DNA from: Alteromonas sp. BL110
GTDB taxonomy: Bacteria > Pseudomonadota > Gammaproteobacteria > Enterobacterales > Alteromonadaceae
NCBI RefSeq assembly: GCF_003443615.1
Contig: NZ_CP031967.1
Span: 1 to 64,000 of the forward strand
Reading direction: 5' to 3'
Length of the DNA: 64,000 nucleotides
Positions 26,006 to 37,396 of the stretch are shown in pieces. The position numbers and the translations under genes were made by a program. The notes under the pieces were generated by a model. It ran no database searches. It was not told the DNA's origin and saw nothing but the letters and a program-made list of their open reading frames with translations. Positions within the stretch are counted from its first letter, which is position 1; each line of letters starts with the position of its first letter.

Positions 26006-28393
26006 TTACTCTCTTAACGCGGCCCCAAACTCAGATTCCAGACCTTTAACCACAGTATCTACAGCTTGCTGAATTTCAGCTTCTTCCAAGGTTTTATCCG
26101 GATCTTGTAAATGAAGTGACAAAGCAAGGCTCTTATAGCCAGGCTCAATTCCCTTGCCTTTGTACTCATCGAACAAGTTTAGAGCAACTAGTTGATTTAC
26201 GCCAATATTTTCTATGTAAGAAAGAACATTCCCTACACGCACTTCATCTTTTACCGTAATAGCAATATCACGGCGATTTGATGGGAAGCGCGATACTGGT
26301 ACGGCTGACGGTAATTTACGATCGGTAATGGCATCTACCACTAGTTCGAACACAAATACGCGGCCGTTAACACCAAGCAGTTTAGTAAACTGCGGGTGTA
26401 TAGCACCAATATAGCCAACTTCTTCATCATTAAGCAAAATTTTTGCCGTCATGCCAGGGTGTAACGCACTATGCTGCCCTGTAACGAACTGGAACTCACC
26501 GGTTTTACCCGTAAGTGCCAACAACGCCTCAACATCGGCTTTTGCATCGAAGAAATCAACCGGGCTGTCGCCCAAGTCCCAATGTTCTTCATTACGACGC
26601 CCTGCTACTACACCACCAATTACTTGTTGTTGCAATACACCATTTGGCGCATCTTGTTGAGGAATAAAGCGTAATCCGGTTTCAAACATGCGAACACGTT
26701 GTTGCTGACGCTTCTGATTATACGCAGTAGCACCTAGCAAACCCGGCCATAAACTTACGCGCATTACCGACATATCAGATGAAATTGGGTGCGGTAACAC
26801 CATGCCTTTCACGTCTGGGAATAATGCGTTTTGAATTTTAGGATCTACAAACGAATAAGTAATCGCTTCATTATAGCCACGGCTAAGTAGCAACGACTTC
26901 ATAGTGTTTAGCGGCAGCTTAGCTTCTTGCGAAGGCAACATAGCCAAGGTCGCCTTTGGCGCCACGTTTGGAATGTTGTTGTAGCCGTAAACTCGGGCAA
27001 TTTCTTCAATCAAATCTTCTTCAATTGAAATATCGAAACGATAGCTTGGCGCAACCGCTTCCCAGCCTGCTTCTGTTTGAGTAACGTCTAAACCAAGGCG
27101 GTTAAGCATTTCCGTTACTTTTGCATCATCTATGCTAATGCCTAGTACGCGAGATAAACGTTCGCGACGTAGCGTAACCGTAGCTTGCTTAGGTAGCTTG
27201 TCTTCAGCCACTGCTTCAACAACAGGGCCAGCTTCACCACCACATATTTCTAGTACTAGTGCAGTAGCGCGCTCCATGGCTTTACGCTGAAGCTGTGGGT
27301 CTACACCACGCTCGTATCGGTGCGACGCATCGGTATGCAAACCGTACTGACGGGCACGGCCCATAATCGCATCACGGCTAAAGAACGCACTTTCAAGCAA
27401 AATGTCTTGAGTTTCAGTAGTTACACCTGAGTGTAGGCCACCGAAAATACCTGCCATTGCTAGCGCTTTGTTGTCGTCAGCAATAACCAAAGTATTGCTT
27501 TGCAGCTTAGCTTCGGTTTCGTCAAGTAGCGTAAGGGCTTCACCTTCGTTCGCCATACGCACGTTAATGTTGCCTTCAATGCTGGCAAGGTTAAACGCGT
27601 GCATTGGCTGGCCAAGCTCTAGCAATACAAAGTTAGTCACATCAACGATTGGGTCGATGCTGCGAATACCGCAACGACGTAGCTTTTCAACTAACCACAG
27701 TGGCGATGCAGCTTTAACATTTACGCCTTTAACAACCCGGCCCAAATAACGTGGGCATGCGTCATCCGCGCTTAACGTAATTGACAATTTATCTTCAATA
27801 GTTGCGTCTACCGCAGCTACTTCAGGCTCGCACACGTCAAGGTTATTAAGCACGCCTACTTCACGGGCAATACCGCGAATACCCAAACAATCTGCACGGT
27901 TTGGTGTTAGGTCTACTTCAATGGCGTTGTCGTCAAGACCAAGGTAATCGCGAATGTCTTCGCCAATAGGTGCATCGGCTGGAAGCTCGATAATACCGTC
28001 GTGGTCGTCGCTAATACCTAGCTCAGAGAAACTACATAGCATGCCGAATGACGGCTCGCCGCGAAGCTTCGCTTTTTTAATTTTAAAGTCGCCCGGCAAC
28101 ACAGCGCCAACAACAGCAACTGCTACTTTAATGCCCTGACGGCAGTTAGGCGCACCACAAACGATATCAAGTAGCTCATCGCCACCTACGTTAATTTTAG
28201 TTACGCGCAGTTTATCGGCGTTCGGATGCTGACCGCACTCCACTACTTCACCTACTAGCACGCCTTTAAAATCGCCTGCTACTGGCTCAACACCGTCTAC
28301 TTCTAGGCCAGCCATGCTCAACTGTTCAGACAGCTCATGTGCCGACAGCGACGGGTTAACCCACTCTCTTAACCATTTTTCACTGAATTTCAT
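26006..28393 (-). CDS. pheT: Phenylalanyl-tRNA synthetase beta subunit
   Basis: At 795 residues it is the family length. The N-terminal tRNA-binding OB domain (about 40-150, with [21 protein letters not shown]) leads to B3/B4 editing domains, B5 with [12 protein letters not shown], the class II-like core starting near [15 protein letters not shown], and the C-terminal anticodon-binding domain with [17 protein letters not shown]. It forms the alpha2-beta2 enzyme that charges tRNA(Phe). It starts 14 bases after the pheS stop. Confidence 0.98.
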   Translation of the reverse strand: MKFSEKWLREWVNPSLSAHELSEQLSMAGLEVDGVEPVAGDFKGVLVGEVVECGQHPNADKLRVTKINVGGDELLDIVCGAPNCRQGIKVAVAVVGAVLPGDFKIKKAKLRGEPSFGMLCSFSELGISDDHDGIIELPADAPIGEDIRDYLGLDDNAIEVDLTPNRADCLGIRGIAREVGVLNNLDVCEPEVAAVDATIEDKLSITLSADDACPRYLGRVVKGVNVKAASPLWLVEKLRRCGIRSIDPIVDVTNFVLLELGQPMHAFNLASIEGNINVRMANEGEALTLLDETEAKLQSNTLVIADDNKALAMAGIFGGLHSGVTTETQDILLESAFFSRDAIMGRARQYGLHTDASHRYERGVDPQLQRKAMERATALVLEICGGEAGPVVEAVAEDKLPKQATVTLRRERLSRVLGISIDDAKVTEMLNRLGLDVTQTEAGWEAVAPSYRFDISIEEDLIEEIARVYGYNNIPNVAPKATLAMLPSQEAKLPLNTMKSLLLSRGYNEAITYSFVDPKIQNALFPDVKGMVLPHPISSDMSVMRVSLWPGLLGATAYNQKRQQQRVRMFETGLRFIPQQDAPNGVLQQQVIGGVVAGRRNEEHWDLGDSPVDFFDAKADVEALLALTGKTGEFQFVTGQHSALHPGMTAKILLNDEEVGYIGAIHPQFTKLLGVNGRVFVFELVVDAITDRKLPSAVPVSRFPSNRRDIAITVKDEVRVGNVLSYIENIGVNQLVALNLFDEYKGKGIEPGYKSLALSLHLQDPDKTLEEAEIQQAVDTVVKGLESEFGAALRE

Positions 28394-28407
28394 GTGTACT
28401 CTCTGCC

Positions 28408-29497
<1,090 letters not shown>

Positions 29498-29539
29498 TAC
29501 CGCTACCCTATATAGCTGATAATGGCGAAATTTTGTGGG

Positions 29540-29568
29540 TTTTAAACAGACGACGGGATAACTTACAA
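29540..29568 (-). promoter_or_regulatory. Candidate sigma-70 promoter for pheS-pheT-ihfA
   Basis: On the minus strand TTGTAA (-35) and TTAAAA (-10) are separated by exactly 17 bases, about 150 bases upstream of pheS. A promoter is needed here because rplT is no longer adjacent. The -10 is a poor match, so this is tentative. Confidence 0.3.
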
Positions 29569-29665
29569 CGTTATTTGAAACCCGTACGATATAACAAAGA
29601 AGTTCTAGCAACGTAGTCATCAGTAGACTAAAGTATAATTTTTAAGCAATCATTTAGGCTACTTT

Positions 29666-30487
29666 ATGAATATATCGTATCGTCAACTGCTAAGTAGTAT
29701 TGCTCTCATCTTTGCGAGTTTTTCGGTGAACAGTGCAATTGTAACTTATAACTTCAACGGGTTTGTCTCAGAAGTAGAAAACTCAGCGCTGGAGTTTTTC
29801 GACCCGTTTGATTTACTGGGAGAACAGGTAACGGGTTCTTTCACGTTAGACACTTCAGCGCCAATTCGTGGCAGGCTTGAGACAAGCTATTACTGGTGGT
29901 CTGTACACGATAACGACCGCCCAGCAATAACATCTAGCATTAGTTTTGGTGATATGCTCTTTAAGTTGAACAACGAAGGGGTTTATCAACCAGAGTATGA
30001 TGAATATTATCCCGAAGAAATGTTAGAAATGTACGATGGGCCAACTTATGACGATGGCTATATTGGCGATGGCATATCGCTTAAAGATTACGCTAGAAAA
30101 ACTACCCTTTTTTCGGATCGTAGTTTAGAAAGAACACAGGATTTGAGCTTCGGCTTTCGCGACTTAATAAATGATTTCTTAGCCTTTAATGAAGACACCT
30201 TATTACGAGACGAAATGCCTGATTTCACTTCGCCAGTTTCATGGTTCGATAACGACCTTACTACAGGAACCCAAAAAGGTGGCGGCTCACTTAAACTTGT
30301 TGAAAGGGTTGATGATGTAAATGCTGGAGTTACTTATCCTGTAGATTCTACCGTTAGATTTACTCTAACGAGTGTGGAAACGGTTAAGGTAAGTTCGCCA
30401 ACAATAGACTCACTTTTACTGCTATCGCTACTATTACTTTGGTTTAGTCGTATAGAAACGCGTAAGACAATATTCTTCAAGGTCTAA
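29666..30487 (+). CDS. Secreted protein with degenerate PEP-CTERM-like tail
   Basis: The 273 residues begin with a signal peptide (about 1-23, ending VNSA) followed by AIVTYNFNGFVSEVEN and VTGSFTLDTSAP, a pattern common in PEP-CTERM proteins. The middle is acidic, rich in Asp, Glu and Tyr. The C-terminus reads VSSPTIDSL, then a hydrophobic stretch, then RIETRK: the layout of a PEP-CTERM sorting signal but with SSP for PEP. If it is one, an exosortase would cleave and transfer the protein to the surface matrix. A TATAAT at 29634-29639 could be its -10. It is the first gene of the island next to pheS. Confidence 0.65.
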   Translation: MNISYRQLLSSIALIFASFSVNSAIVTYNFNGFVSEVENSALEFFDPFDLLGEQVTGSFTLDTSAPIRGRLETSYYWWSVHDNDRPAITSSISFGDMLFKLNNEGVYQPEYDEYYPEEMLEMYDGPTYDDGYIGDGISLKDYARKTTLFSDRSLERTQDLSFGFRDLINDFLAFNEDTLLRDEMPDFTSPVSWFDNDLTTGTQKGGGSLKLVERVDDVNAGVTYPVDSTVRFTLTSVETVKVSSPTIDSLLLLSLLLLWFSRIETRKTIFFKV

Positions 30488-30649
30488 CGTTTGACAAAAC
30501 TAATGCAGTGACTTCAATATTCGTGCATCATTGGGGCAAGGAAGTAAAAGCCGCATGTACCTTCAAAAGTTTTGGCGGTACATATATTGCTTTACTTTGT
30601 GTGGGAGTGCTCTTTAGCCAATACAATCACCTTAAATACGGAAGTGAAA

Positions 30650-31501
30650 ATGCCAAACACTGTGTCTGTTGTAATCACAACGCATAATCGCCCAGACTAC
30701 CTCAAAGAATCACTCGCTGCAGTATTAAAACAAACTGTTATGCCAAAAGAAGTGTTCGTTATTGATGATGGCTCGTCAGTAAGTTATGAAGAAGTATTAT
30801 CTCTTTTTCCAAGTGAGCAATTTACTTACGTTAAAGTTCCAGTTGCATCAGGTGCTAACGCGGCACGTAATTTAGGTATATCCAAGTCGACATCAGATAT
30901 TATTGCGTTCTTAGATGACGATGATGTATGGGACAATGATTATCTAGAACAGCACATTGCAGAGCATCAACATGCAGATGCCGTGACCTGCGGTTATCGA
31001 TTTCTTGAAACACCGGATAAAATTCACATTAACGAAACTGAAATCATTACCACCGATGTAATCAAAAAAGGTAATAAATTCTGCGGAATGAGTGGTGTTA
31101 CGTGCAAGGCTTCATTAGCTAAAAAGCTGATGTTTGATGAAGAATTAAAGAACAGCCAAGATTGGGACTTCTTCGTTCGTATTACACTAGAAGATGCTGT
31201 GTTCAAAAACATACCTAAAGATATTTATTTCTATCGCAGAGGACACGTTAGCATTTCTACCGAAGTAGCCAATATGCCCTTAGAAAAAGTCTTTCCAAGG
31301 CTTAAGGCATTTAAAAAACATAAAGCGCTATTAGGCAAAGAAGCTTATAACGACCGTGTTGCTAATCAAATACTTAGTCAGATTGGCAAGAAAAATAATA
31401 AGCTGGGTTGGATTGGATTGTCTGTGAGAGAAGCTGGGTTAGTTGCAACAGCCAAGGTTATTTTAGGGAAAGATAGGCTTCGTCGGAAGTTCGGCAAGTA
31501 A
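30650..31501 (+). CDS. Glycosyltransferase family 2
   Basis: I choose ATG 30650, after GGAAG, over a TTG at 30572 that adds 26 unrelated residues. The 283-residue protein has the GT-A fold start VSVVITTHNRPDYLKESL, VFVIDDGSS and the metal-binding FLDDDDVW. ANAARNLGISKS lies between them as usual. It adds a sugar from a nucleotide donor in the cytoplasm; donor and acceptor are unknown. It is convergent with a GT4 gene, probably serving the same polymer. Confidence 0.9.
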   Translation: MPNTVSVVITTHNRPDYLKESLAAVLKQTVMPKEVFVIDDGSSVSYEEVLSLFPSEQFTYVKVPVASGANAARNLGISKSTSDIIAFLDDDDVWDNDYLEQHIAEHQHADAVTCGYRFLETPDKIHINETEIITTDVIKKGNKFCGMSGVTCKASLAKKLMFDEELKNSQDWDFFVRITLEDAVFKNIPKDIYFYRRGHVSISTEVANMPLEKVFPRLKAFKKHKALLGKEAYNDRVANQILSQIGKKNNKLGWIGLSVREAGLVATAKVILGKDRLRRKFGK

Positions 31502-31523
31502 GCAGCATTTACAAAACTATCAT

Positions 31524-31552
31524 GTGCGCTGTTATCGATATTAACAGCGCAC
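31524..31552. terminator. Stem-loop between convergent glycosyltransferase genes
   Basis: GTGCGCTGTTA (31524-31534) pairs perfectly with TAACAGCGCAC (31542-31552) around a 7-base loop, midway between two convergent genes. Neither side has a T-tract, so termination would need more than this hairpin. Confidence 0.5.
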
Positions 31553-31573
31553 TGTTACGTTAGAAGTAAAACT

Positions 31574-32671
31574 TTATAAACTATTTATTACGTCCGCATA
31601 ACGTTCTGCCACACTCTCCCAGCTAAAATCAGCCGCTTGCTCTATTGGCGCGTTGGCCCAGTCGGTTGATAGTGTAGTGGCTATGGCAGCAGCGTATTCT
31701 TCAGTATTTTCAACGTTACAAACCACCCCGGCTTTACCTATTAGTGTTCTGCGCATGGAGTCATCGGTAGCTACAACAGGTAACCCGCTAGCCATTGCTT
31801 CTAGATATACTCGCCCAAAAGGCTCGTCTTCAGATGGCAATGTAAATGCATCAACTGAACGATAAACATTAGGAATATCAGCGAAGTCGACTTTAACGAT
31901 TTTGAAGCGTTGCACACCTAACTTTTGTGTACAAAGGTCATTAAAGTACTGTACATCTGGGCCGTCACCACAAATAAGTAACGACACGTCGTTTAGTTGA
32001 CTTACTGCCTCGATGGCTAAATGTATACGCTTGTGATTTTGCCTATTTAACGCACCAACAGTTAATAACACTTTGCCCTGTAAACCATGCTCATATTTTT
32101 CGCCCTGCGGGCTAAATTTAGCTAAGTTTACACCGTTAGGGATAATCTCGACCCGTTGTTCAGGTGCTATAGAATGAACATACTCTTTGGTTTCTTGGTT
32201 AAACACAACCAAGCAATCGGGCTTAAATTTCAAATTGCGACGTAATACTTTACCGTTTGATACCATCCCTGCCCTTTCGGTATAAAGAATGGGAGTCTTA
32301 AATAGCTTTCTAATTACTGCTGCTACTGCTAAGCCACCATAATCGTTATTAGGGTAAATGACATCGCACCGCTTAAACATTAAATATGGCGTGTATGTTA
32401 AGAAGCTACTTAGCGATTCGATAAGCAAAGATGGATTAGAAACAAAGCGCGTTAGCAACCAGTCAATGGTTTTATTGCGCTGTGCTTTTTTCACTTTCCC
32501 TCTGGGAATACAGGGAATTACTACACTGTGTTCACTACATTTGGATGAGCTTAAAAGCTTTACGTCAAAAAATGTGGCAAGATGTTCCGCCATTTCATAC
32601 GCACTGAGCTGAGATCCGCCGCTTGATGAAAACCCTGCTTCAGGGTGAATAACGGCTACTTTTTTCTTCAT
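31574..32671 (-). CDS. Glycosyltransferase family 4
   Basis: This 365-residue GT-B protein begins KKKVAVIHPEAGFSSSGGSQ (glycine-rich acceptor loop). It has PNGVNLAKFSP, VLLTVGALNRQNHKR at the start of the second Rossmann domain, and the EX7E donor motif in DEPFGRVYLEAMASGLPVV. It likely extends the island polymer in the cytoplasm. It stands alone on the minus strand, with its promoter in the 329-base gap shared with the divergent lipoprotein gene. Confidence 0.9.
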   Translation of the reverse strand: MKKKVAVIHPEAGFSSSGGSQLSAYEMAEHLATFFDVKLLSSSKCSEHSVVIPCIPRGKVKKAQRNKTIDWLLTRFVSNPSLLIESLSSFLTYTPYLMFKRCDVIYPNNDYGGLAVAAVIRKLFKTPILYTERAGMVSNGKVLRRNLKFKPDCLVVFNQETKEYVHSIAPEQRVEIIPNGVNLAKFSPQGEKYEHGLQGKVLLTVGALNRQNHKRIHLAIEAVSQLNDVSLLICGDGPDVQYFNDLCTQKLGVQRFKIVKVDFADIPNVYRSVDAFTLPSEDEPFGRVYLEAMASGLPVVATDDSMRRTLIGKAGVVCNVENTEEYAAAIATTLSTDWANAPIEQAADFSWESVAERYADVINSL

Positions 32672-33000
32672 AAAATTTCCATTTTAGTGCATAGAAGCAA
32701 TTGCTTTGTCCGGTTTACAAACGAGTATACCAAATTGACTCTTAATATTATTCTTGAAATGGGTGAGTTAATAACAAACAATCATTAATAGTCCATTTTC
32801 AAATATTTAGATTAAGCAATTTAGATTCCGCTTTTTCTAAAACTTCAAAGAACCACAATAAGGCGGGCTGTTTTACCAGCAGAAGCAAACTAAAATTGTA
32901 AAGATCCTAGCCACCGCCTTGCTACGTACCAACGTTAGCACTACCCTTTTAATACAGCCCTAGTTTTCCTTTCATGTTTTGCAATCTATAGGGATATACC
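32672..33000. other. Divergent intergenic region, no gene seen
   Basis: These 329 AT-rich bases separate the GT4 gene and the beta-helix lipoprotein gene and should contain both promoters. I see no coding frame, RNA gene or clear hairpin. AGGGA at about 32992 is the ribosome site for the lipoprotein. Confidence 0.5.
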
Positions 33001-35472
33001 ATGCACTCTGCTAACTCAAAGCCATCTATTTTTCGCTTCGCTTTTATTGGTTTACTGTCGTTTCTAATGCTTTCTTGTGCCACAGTGAACAAGAATGACA
33101 AAGGTTATACAAAGGGCGGTCAACCCGGTGATATTTTGCATAACTATCTTAATGCAAATATTAATGACAACAATACCGTAAACTCATTACTAGCTGATTA
33201 CAAAGGCCCCAAAAACCTATCAACCGTTGTTGAAAAGTACGACGACGAAATAGCCCAACTGTATAAGCAAAAAGTGTTATCACGTAAGCCACCACTTAGT
33301 GAAGAAGCAAAGAAAACGCTGTTCGCCAATTTAACCTCTAACCAAGCCTCTGCGCTATTTGCTTTGTACCCAATCGATACAGCAAAGTGGATGAAAATAA
33401 TTTCAACATATTCAGGTTTGAGCAAAAACGATATTTACGAGGCTGCGATTACAGCAGGGTTAGACCCTTCGATAGTTTTTGCCGCTTCGGCTTCTGGCTT
33501 TGAAGATACTGCTACCCCACTTATTAACTCTATAGGGTTAGTTATCTACGGCCAGGATGAAGAAAGTACCGCCACCGTCAAATTTAGAGCCGAAGATGAT
33601 ACTTATTGGCGTGAAGGGCTAGATTTATCTTGGGAGCCCATTTACGGGTCGTTTGCTGGAAGTATAGTGTACCTAGAAGCAGACACTACATACCATATTG
33701 AAGTGACGATTACGGATGCTTATGGCGATATCGTTGAACATTCCTTTCAAACCACCACAAAACCAAATACGCCCCCTATCGACCCAAACAAAATTTATTA
33801 CCTTTCTGAAATTTACTCTGGCGGCCAACTAGATTTAGAAGCGCTAAATATAGAAGGTAGCGCAGATGGCTATGCAAAAATTATAGGCGACGGCCCCGTT
33901 ATTGAAGCTGGCAACGATGTACTTACTGCTGTGAATATTGGTAACAACTCGTATGTTATGCTAGAAAACCTTACAGTTAAGGGCGGGCAACGTTACGGTA
34001 TATTTGCAAAGAAAGCACACCATATCTGGATTAAAGGTTGCAACGTATCGGAGTATGGTAGAGAGGCCGTAGATATCAGAAACGGTGTAGCCTATTCAAG
34101 TACTACTAATAATTCACCTATCAATTACGATTCGGGTATTTACCTAGAACGAAGTGGAATTGCAGTAATTGAAGAATGTGAAGTCCATAGCCCTAACTTA
34201 GGTGCGAATAGCTGGGCAGTAGGTCACCCTAAAGGTGCAAATGCGCTACAAGTTTGGGCATACCACGATAGCGATGCATACAGAGGCGAATTCATTGTTA
34301 GAAATAATCGCTTTTACGGCGCGCCAGACCACAGGTTCAATGATGTTATTGAGGGCAGAAAAAACTTCGAAAGACGTGGTGGCTTCGTTAAGAACTCGGC
34401 AATCTATGGCAACTACCTAGCCTATGCAAATGACGACTTGATAGAAATAGATGGCGGCCAACAAAATGTGTTGGTATACGATAACGAAATGGAGCAAGGC
34501 TATGCTGGTATTAGCATAGCGCCGAATACATTAGGCCCCAGCTATATTTTTCATAACTACATACACAATTTAGGTGACGAAACAGGTAAAGAGTGGACTG
34601 CAATAAAAGCTGGAGGACTAATTTCTAAACCAGCAGGCAGAACCTATGTTTTCGAAAATGTTATTGACGTAGAGCGTAATGGCATTGCTGCATCGAAAGT
34701 AAATAATGACACGACATTTTGGGTTACCACCCAGAACAATATTATATTGACTAAGAATACGGGCTATTCAGTTGGCTACTGTATTTTTGATAAAGAAAAA
34801 TATATAGGCAGTACAAGCACTAACGACCTTTGTTTTAACGAGAACTCTGGTGACGCAAGATACGAATTTAATTTAGATAACGTTGTTGAACACCCCTACT
34901 CTGATGATTTTTCATACATTGAGTCACTGCAAAGTTCGTCTGAACCTACTTTATATGTACCCGAAGAATTTAAAATACCTAACTTTTCTACGGAAGTAGC
35001 GTTACAAGCAGTCGTAGTGCAGCCACCAACAGTGTGGGAATTTAAAGCGAGCGAGATTGAGTATACGGGTTTTCCTAAACAGTATCGCTACGGAACTACT
35101 ACCATTTCCGACGACAATACCGTTACCTTGACTGGCAACAATTGGCAGATGTTTCCTATTAGCTACGTATTAACCGAAGACTCTGTATTAGAATTGGAGC
35201 TTGAAGTAGAAGGTAACCCAGAGGTAGTTGGTATTGGCTTTGAGACAGACACTAAATTAAATAGCTCTAGAGTGGTTAAATTTTATGGTAAACAGGCTTG
35301 GGGGATCAGAGGTGAAGATTCTTTTATCCCAAAATCAAGCACTATAACTTTTCCTATTGGGCAATATGTAAAAGGTAAAGTGAACTATTTGATACTAGTA
35401 CTAGATAATGACGATATTGAGAGCTGGCGTAATAGAGATAAAGCGGCTTTTAAAGCGATAAAAATCAAATAA
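33001..35472 (+). CDS. Outer-membrane lipoprotein with parallel beta-helix and C-terminal shared module
   Basis: The 823-residue protein has a lipobox (LMLSC, lipid at Cys26; Ala at +2 suits the outer membrane). Residues 50-166 are a helical domain ending GLDPSIVFAASASG. A fibronectin-like segment follows (about 175-255), then a right-handed beta-helix (about 290-600; repeats such as YVMLENLTVKGGQRYGIF and NVLVYDNEMEQGYAGI). The last 145 residues (from about 679) form a beta-rich module also present in the PEP-CTERM protein at 38872. Beta-helix proteins of this size are often polysaccharide lyases or epimerases, so tailoring or release of the island polymer is plausible; no catalytic residue can be named. 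Confidence 0.8.
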   Translation: MHSANSKPSIFRFAFIGLLSFLMLSCATVNKNDKGYTKGGQPGDILHNYLNANINDNNTVNSLLADYKGPKNLSTVVEKYDDEIAQLYKQKVLSRKPPLSEEAKKTLFANLTSNQASALFALYPIDTAKWMKIISTYSGLSKNDIYEAAITAGLDPSIVFAASASGFEDTATPLINSIGLVIYGQDEESTATVKFRAEDDTYWREGLDLSWEPIYGSFAGSIVYLEADTTYHIEVTITDAYGDIVEHSFQTTTKPNTPPIDPNKIYYLSEIYSGGQLDLEALNIEGSADGYAKIIGDGPVIEAGNDVLTAVNIGNNSYVMLENLTVKGGQRYGIFAKKAHHIWIKGCNVSEYGREAVDIRNGVAYSSTTNNSPINYDSGIYLERSGIAVIEECEVHSPNLGANSWAVGHPKGANALQVWAYHDSDAYRGEFIVRNNRFYGAPDHRFNDVIEGRKNFERRGGFVKNSAIYGNYLAYANDDLIEIDGGQQNVLVYDNEMEQGYAGISIAPNTLGPSYIFHNYIHNLGDETGKEWTAIKAGGLISKPAGRTYVFENVIDVERNGIAASKVNNDTTFWVTTQNNIILTKNTGYSVGYCIFDKEKYIGSTSTNDLCFNENSGDARYEFNLDNVVEHPYSDDFSYIESLQSSSEPTLYVPEEFKIPNFSTEVALQAVVVQPPTVWEFKASEIEYTGFPKQYRYGTTTISDDNTVTLTGNNWQMFPISYVLTEDSVLELELEVEGNPEVVGIGFETDTKLNSSRVVKFYGKQAWGIRGEDSFIPKSSTITFPIGQYVKGKVNYLILVLDNDDIESWRNRDKAAFKAIKIK

Positions 35473-35966
35473 AAGGAAACTGTGATTGGCAATAGAAAGC
35501 GTATTTTCTAATTCTTAATAAGGCCTTAGTATAGCTCTCAGGTAACCTGAAAGGTTAGGAGTAACTTCTTCTCGGCTTAATAGTTTGGCTATCGGTAAAA
35601 CGCGGGTCACTGTTAACCATTGATTCAGGATGTTTACCAAAATTGTAAAAGACGGGCGCTTCTATTCAACAAGAATAACTTCTTACAGAAACTATACTTT
35701 CGTAAGCACGTTACGCCTTCCATTTTTACGAATAATTTGTCACCTTGCATTCAATAATTGATGTTATCATTCCTGAAAGCTAGGCAATTTTAATAATAGT
35801 AGAACATTCATTACATATTATTCCTATTTAAGCACACTCATACCACATAAAATCAAGGTATGTTTATTGCTAAATGTTCGGCAACTGGCAATTTCTAAAG
35901 CTACCATCGATACAGTTTTATAACAACTCAATTAAAAAATAAGTACATGAAAGGATTTAACATTTT
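35473..35966. other. AT-rich intergenic region, no gene seen
   Basis: About 490 bases before the flippase gene hold no open frame that I trust. There is a short inverted repeat, CAGGTAACCTG, near 35540, and many A/T runs. The flippase promoter must be in this region. No JUMPstart/ops element (GGCGGTAG) is present. Confidence 0.5.
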
Positions 35967-37391
35967 ATGAGCAGGATAGTTAACGCTACTAAATGGACTA
36001 CCGTCGCCACCATGGTAACTATACTGTTAACAATATTACAAATATCAATTTTAACCCGTTATATCGAGCCTTCTACTTATGGATATTTCGCTATTGTCAA
36101 TTTAGCTATCGAAGTATTCACAGCTATGGCCCTTGGCGGCATATCCTCATTTGTAATATATAAAAAAGAAATAAGTCAACGTGGCACTAATACCATTTTT
36201 CTGATGGTTGCATGTAGTGGCATTGCAGCATTTTTATTTTTTTATTTTGTAGGCCCAATGCTTACCACACTACTTGGCTACCCTATCCTCGAAGGGCCAA
36301 TGCAGTTGGCTGCAATTCTGCTTCCACTTTCAGCACTATCGTCTCAATACCAAGCTATTGGACTCAAGCAATTTTCACACGATAAGGTTGCAAAGATTGA
36401 AATAACAGCCAAATCTCTATCTTTTCTAATCGCTATCAATACCACCGAGCTAGAAATTTTCTGCTTACTCGTATCGTATATTAGTTATTATATATTTAGG
36501 CTTATTGGTTTGATTATTGTTTTTAGTAAAGTCGTGAACTTTAGCCCCTCTTTTGAAAAAGCTATTATAAGAGAAGCATTTAACTACGGTGCTTTCGAAT
36601 TTGGAACACAAAGCTTAAATATCGTTCGACGTCAACTAGATGTCCTCATATTGTCACTTACATTGAGCGCGAACGACCTTGGCATTTACCATGTCATCAA
36701 GCAATTGGCCAGTCGGCCAGCTATGGCAGTACAACCAATAGTAAATAAGGTAGCGCTGCCAACTTTTGCGGGATTACAGTCTAATGCAAATCGCTTAAGA
36801 GAAACCTACTTGGATTTCATGGGCGCTCAATCATTTGTATTAGCATTTTTCTATGTGCCAATCATTGTCTTTTCTGATTTAGTAGCTTCGTTGTTATTGG
36901 GTGACGAGTACGCCTCGCAATACATAGTTCTATCCTTATTAGGTGCTTTTTGGTTTATTAGAGTAGGTTCTAGTAATTTGATAGGCCCCATTGTTCTTTC
37001 TTCTGGAAAAACCAAAGCTAACTTTTACTGGAATCTTGGCATCATGATTCCGAATATTGCAGTTATATACGGCTCTTCATATTTTGGTGTAATTCACCTC
37101 GCTGTAGCGTTGATTATTTTCCAGCTACTAGTTATACCCACTGCAAACAAGTTGGTTGTAGGGCAAGTTTTAACCATCCCATTGACTGACATTATACTCA
37201 GTTTGGCGATCCCTTTTTCACTACTGCTGATTCCATTAATATTACTAAAAATGCTTTTCTTAAACGTAACTATCGATATCTTTCTGGTACGGGAAGGCAT
37301 CGTAGGTTTAGTAACGCTCTTAGTATCACTCCTATGCTTCAAATACATTTCTTCTATTAGAGATGGCCTTCTTCGATTAAAAAAAGGATAG
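35967..37391 (+). CDS. Wzx-type polysaccharide flippase (MOP superfamily)
   Basis: The 474-residue protein is hydrophobic throughout, with about 12-14 membrane helices. The start IVNATKWTTVATMVTILLTI, then LTRYIEPSTYGYFAIVNLA and FEFGTQSLNIVRRQLDVLIL, are typical of WzxC/Wzx-like lipid-linked oligosaccharide flippases. It would move undecaprenyl-linked repeat units to the periplasm. The next gene starts 5 bases after the stop. This stretch is visibly richer in A/T than the flanking core genes, as is common for surface-polysaccharide genes. Confidence 0.9.
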   Translation: MSRIVNATKWTTVATMVTILLTILQISILTRYIEPSTYGYFAIVNLAIEVFTAMALGGISSFVIYKKEISQRGTNTIFLMVACSGIAAFLFFYFVGPMLTTLLGYPILEGPMQLAAILLPLSALSSQYQAIGLKQFSHDKVAKIEITAKSLSFLIAINTTELEIFCLLVSYISYYIFRLIGLIIVFSKVVNFSPSFEKAIIREAFNYGAFEFGTQSLNIVRRQLDVLILSLTLSANDLGIYHVIKQLASRPAMAVQPIVNKVALPTFAGLQSNANRLRETYLDFMGAQSFVLAFFYVPIIVFSDLVASLLLGDEYASQYIVLSLLGAFWFIRVGSSNLIGPIVLSSGKTKANFYWNLGIMIPNIAVIYGSSYFGVIHLAVALIIFQLLVIPTANKLVVGQVLTIPLTDIILSLAIPFSLLLIPLILLKMLFLNVTIDIFLVREGIVGLVTLLVSLLCFKYISSIRDGLLRLKKG

Positions 37392-37396
37392 TTTCG

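Noticed and set aside
29498..29620. Extended 74-residue frame upstream of pheS
   Set aside because: Its first 40 codons lie across the likely promoter; only the last 33 codons are kept, as a weak leader-peptide candidate.
35473..35966. JUMPstart/ops element before the flippase gene
   Set aside because: I looked for GGCGGTAG with its flanks on both strands around the glycan operons and did not find it.
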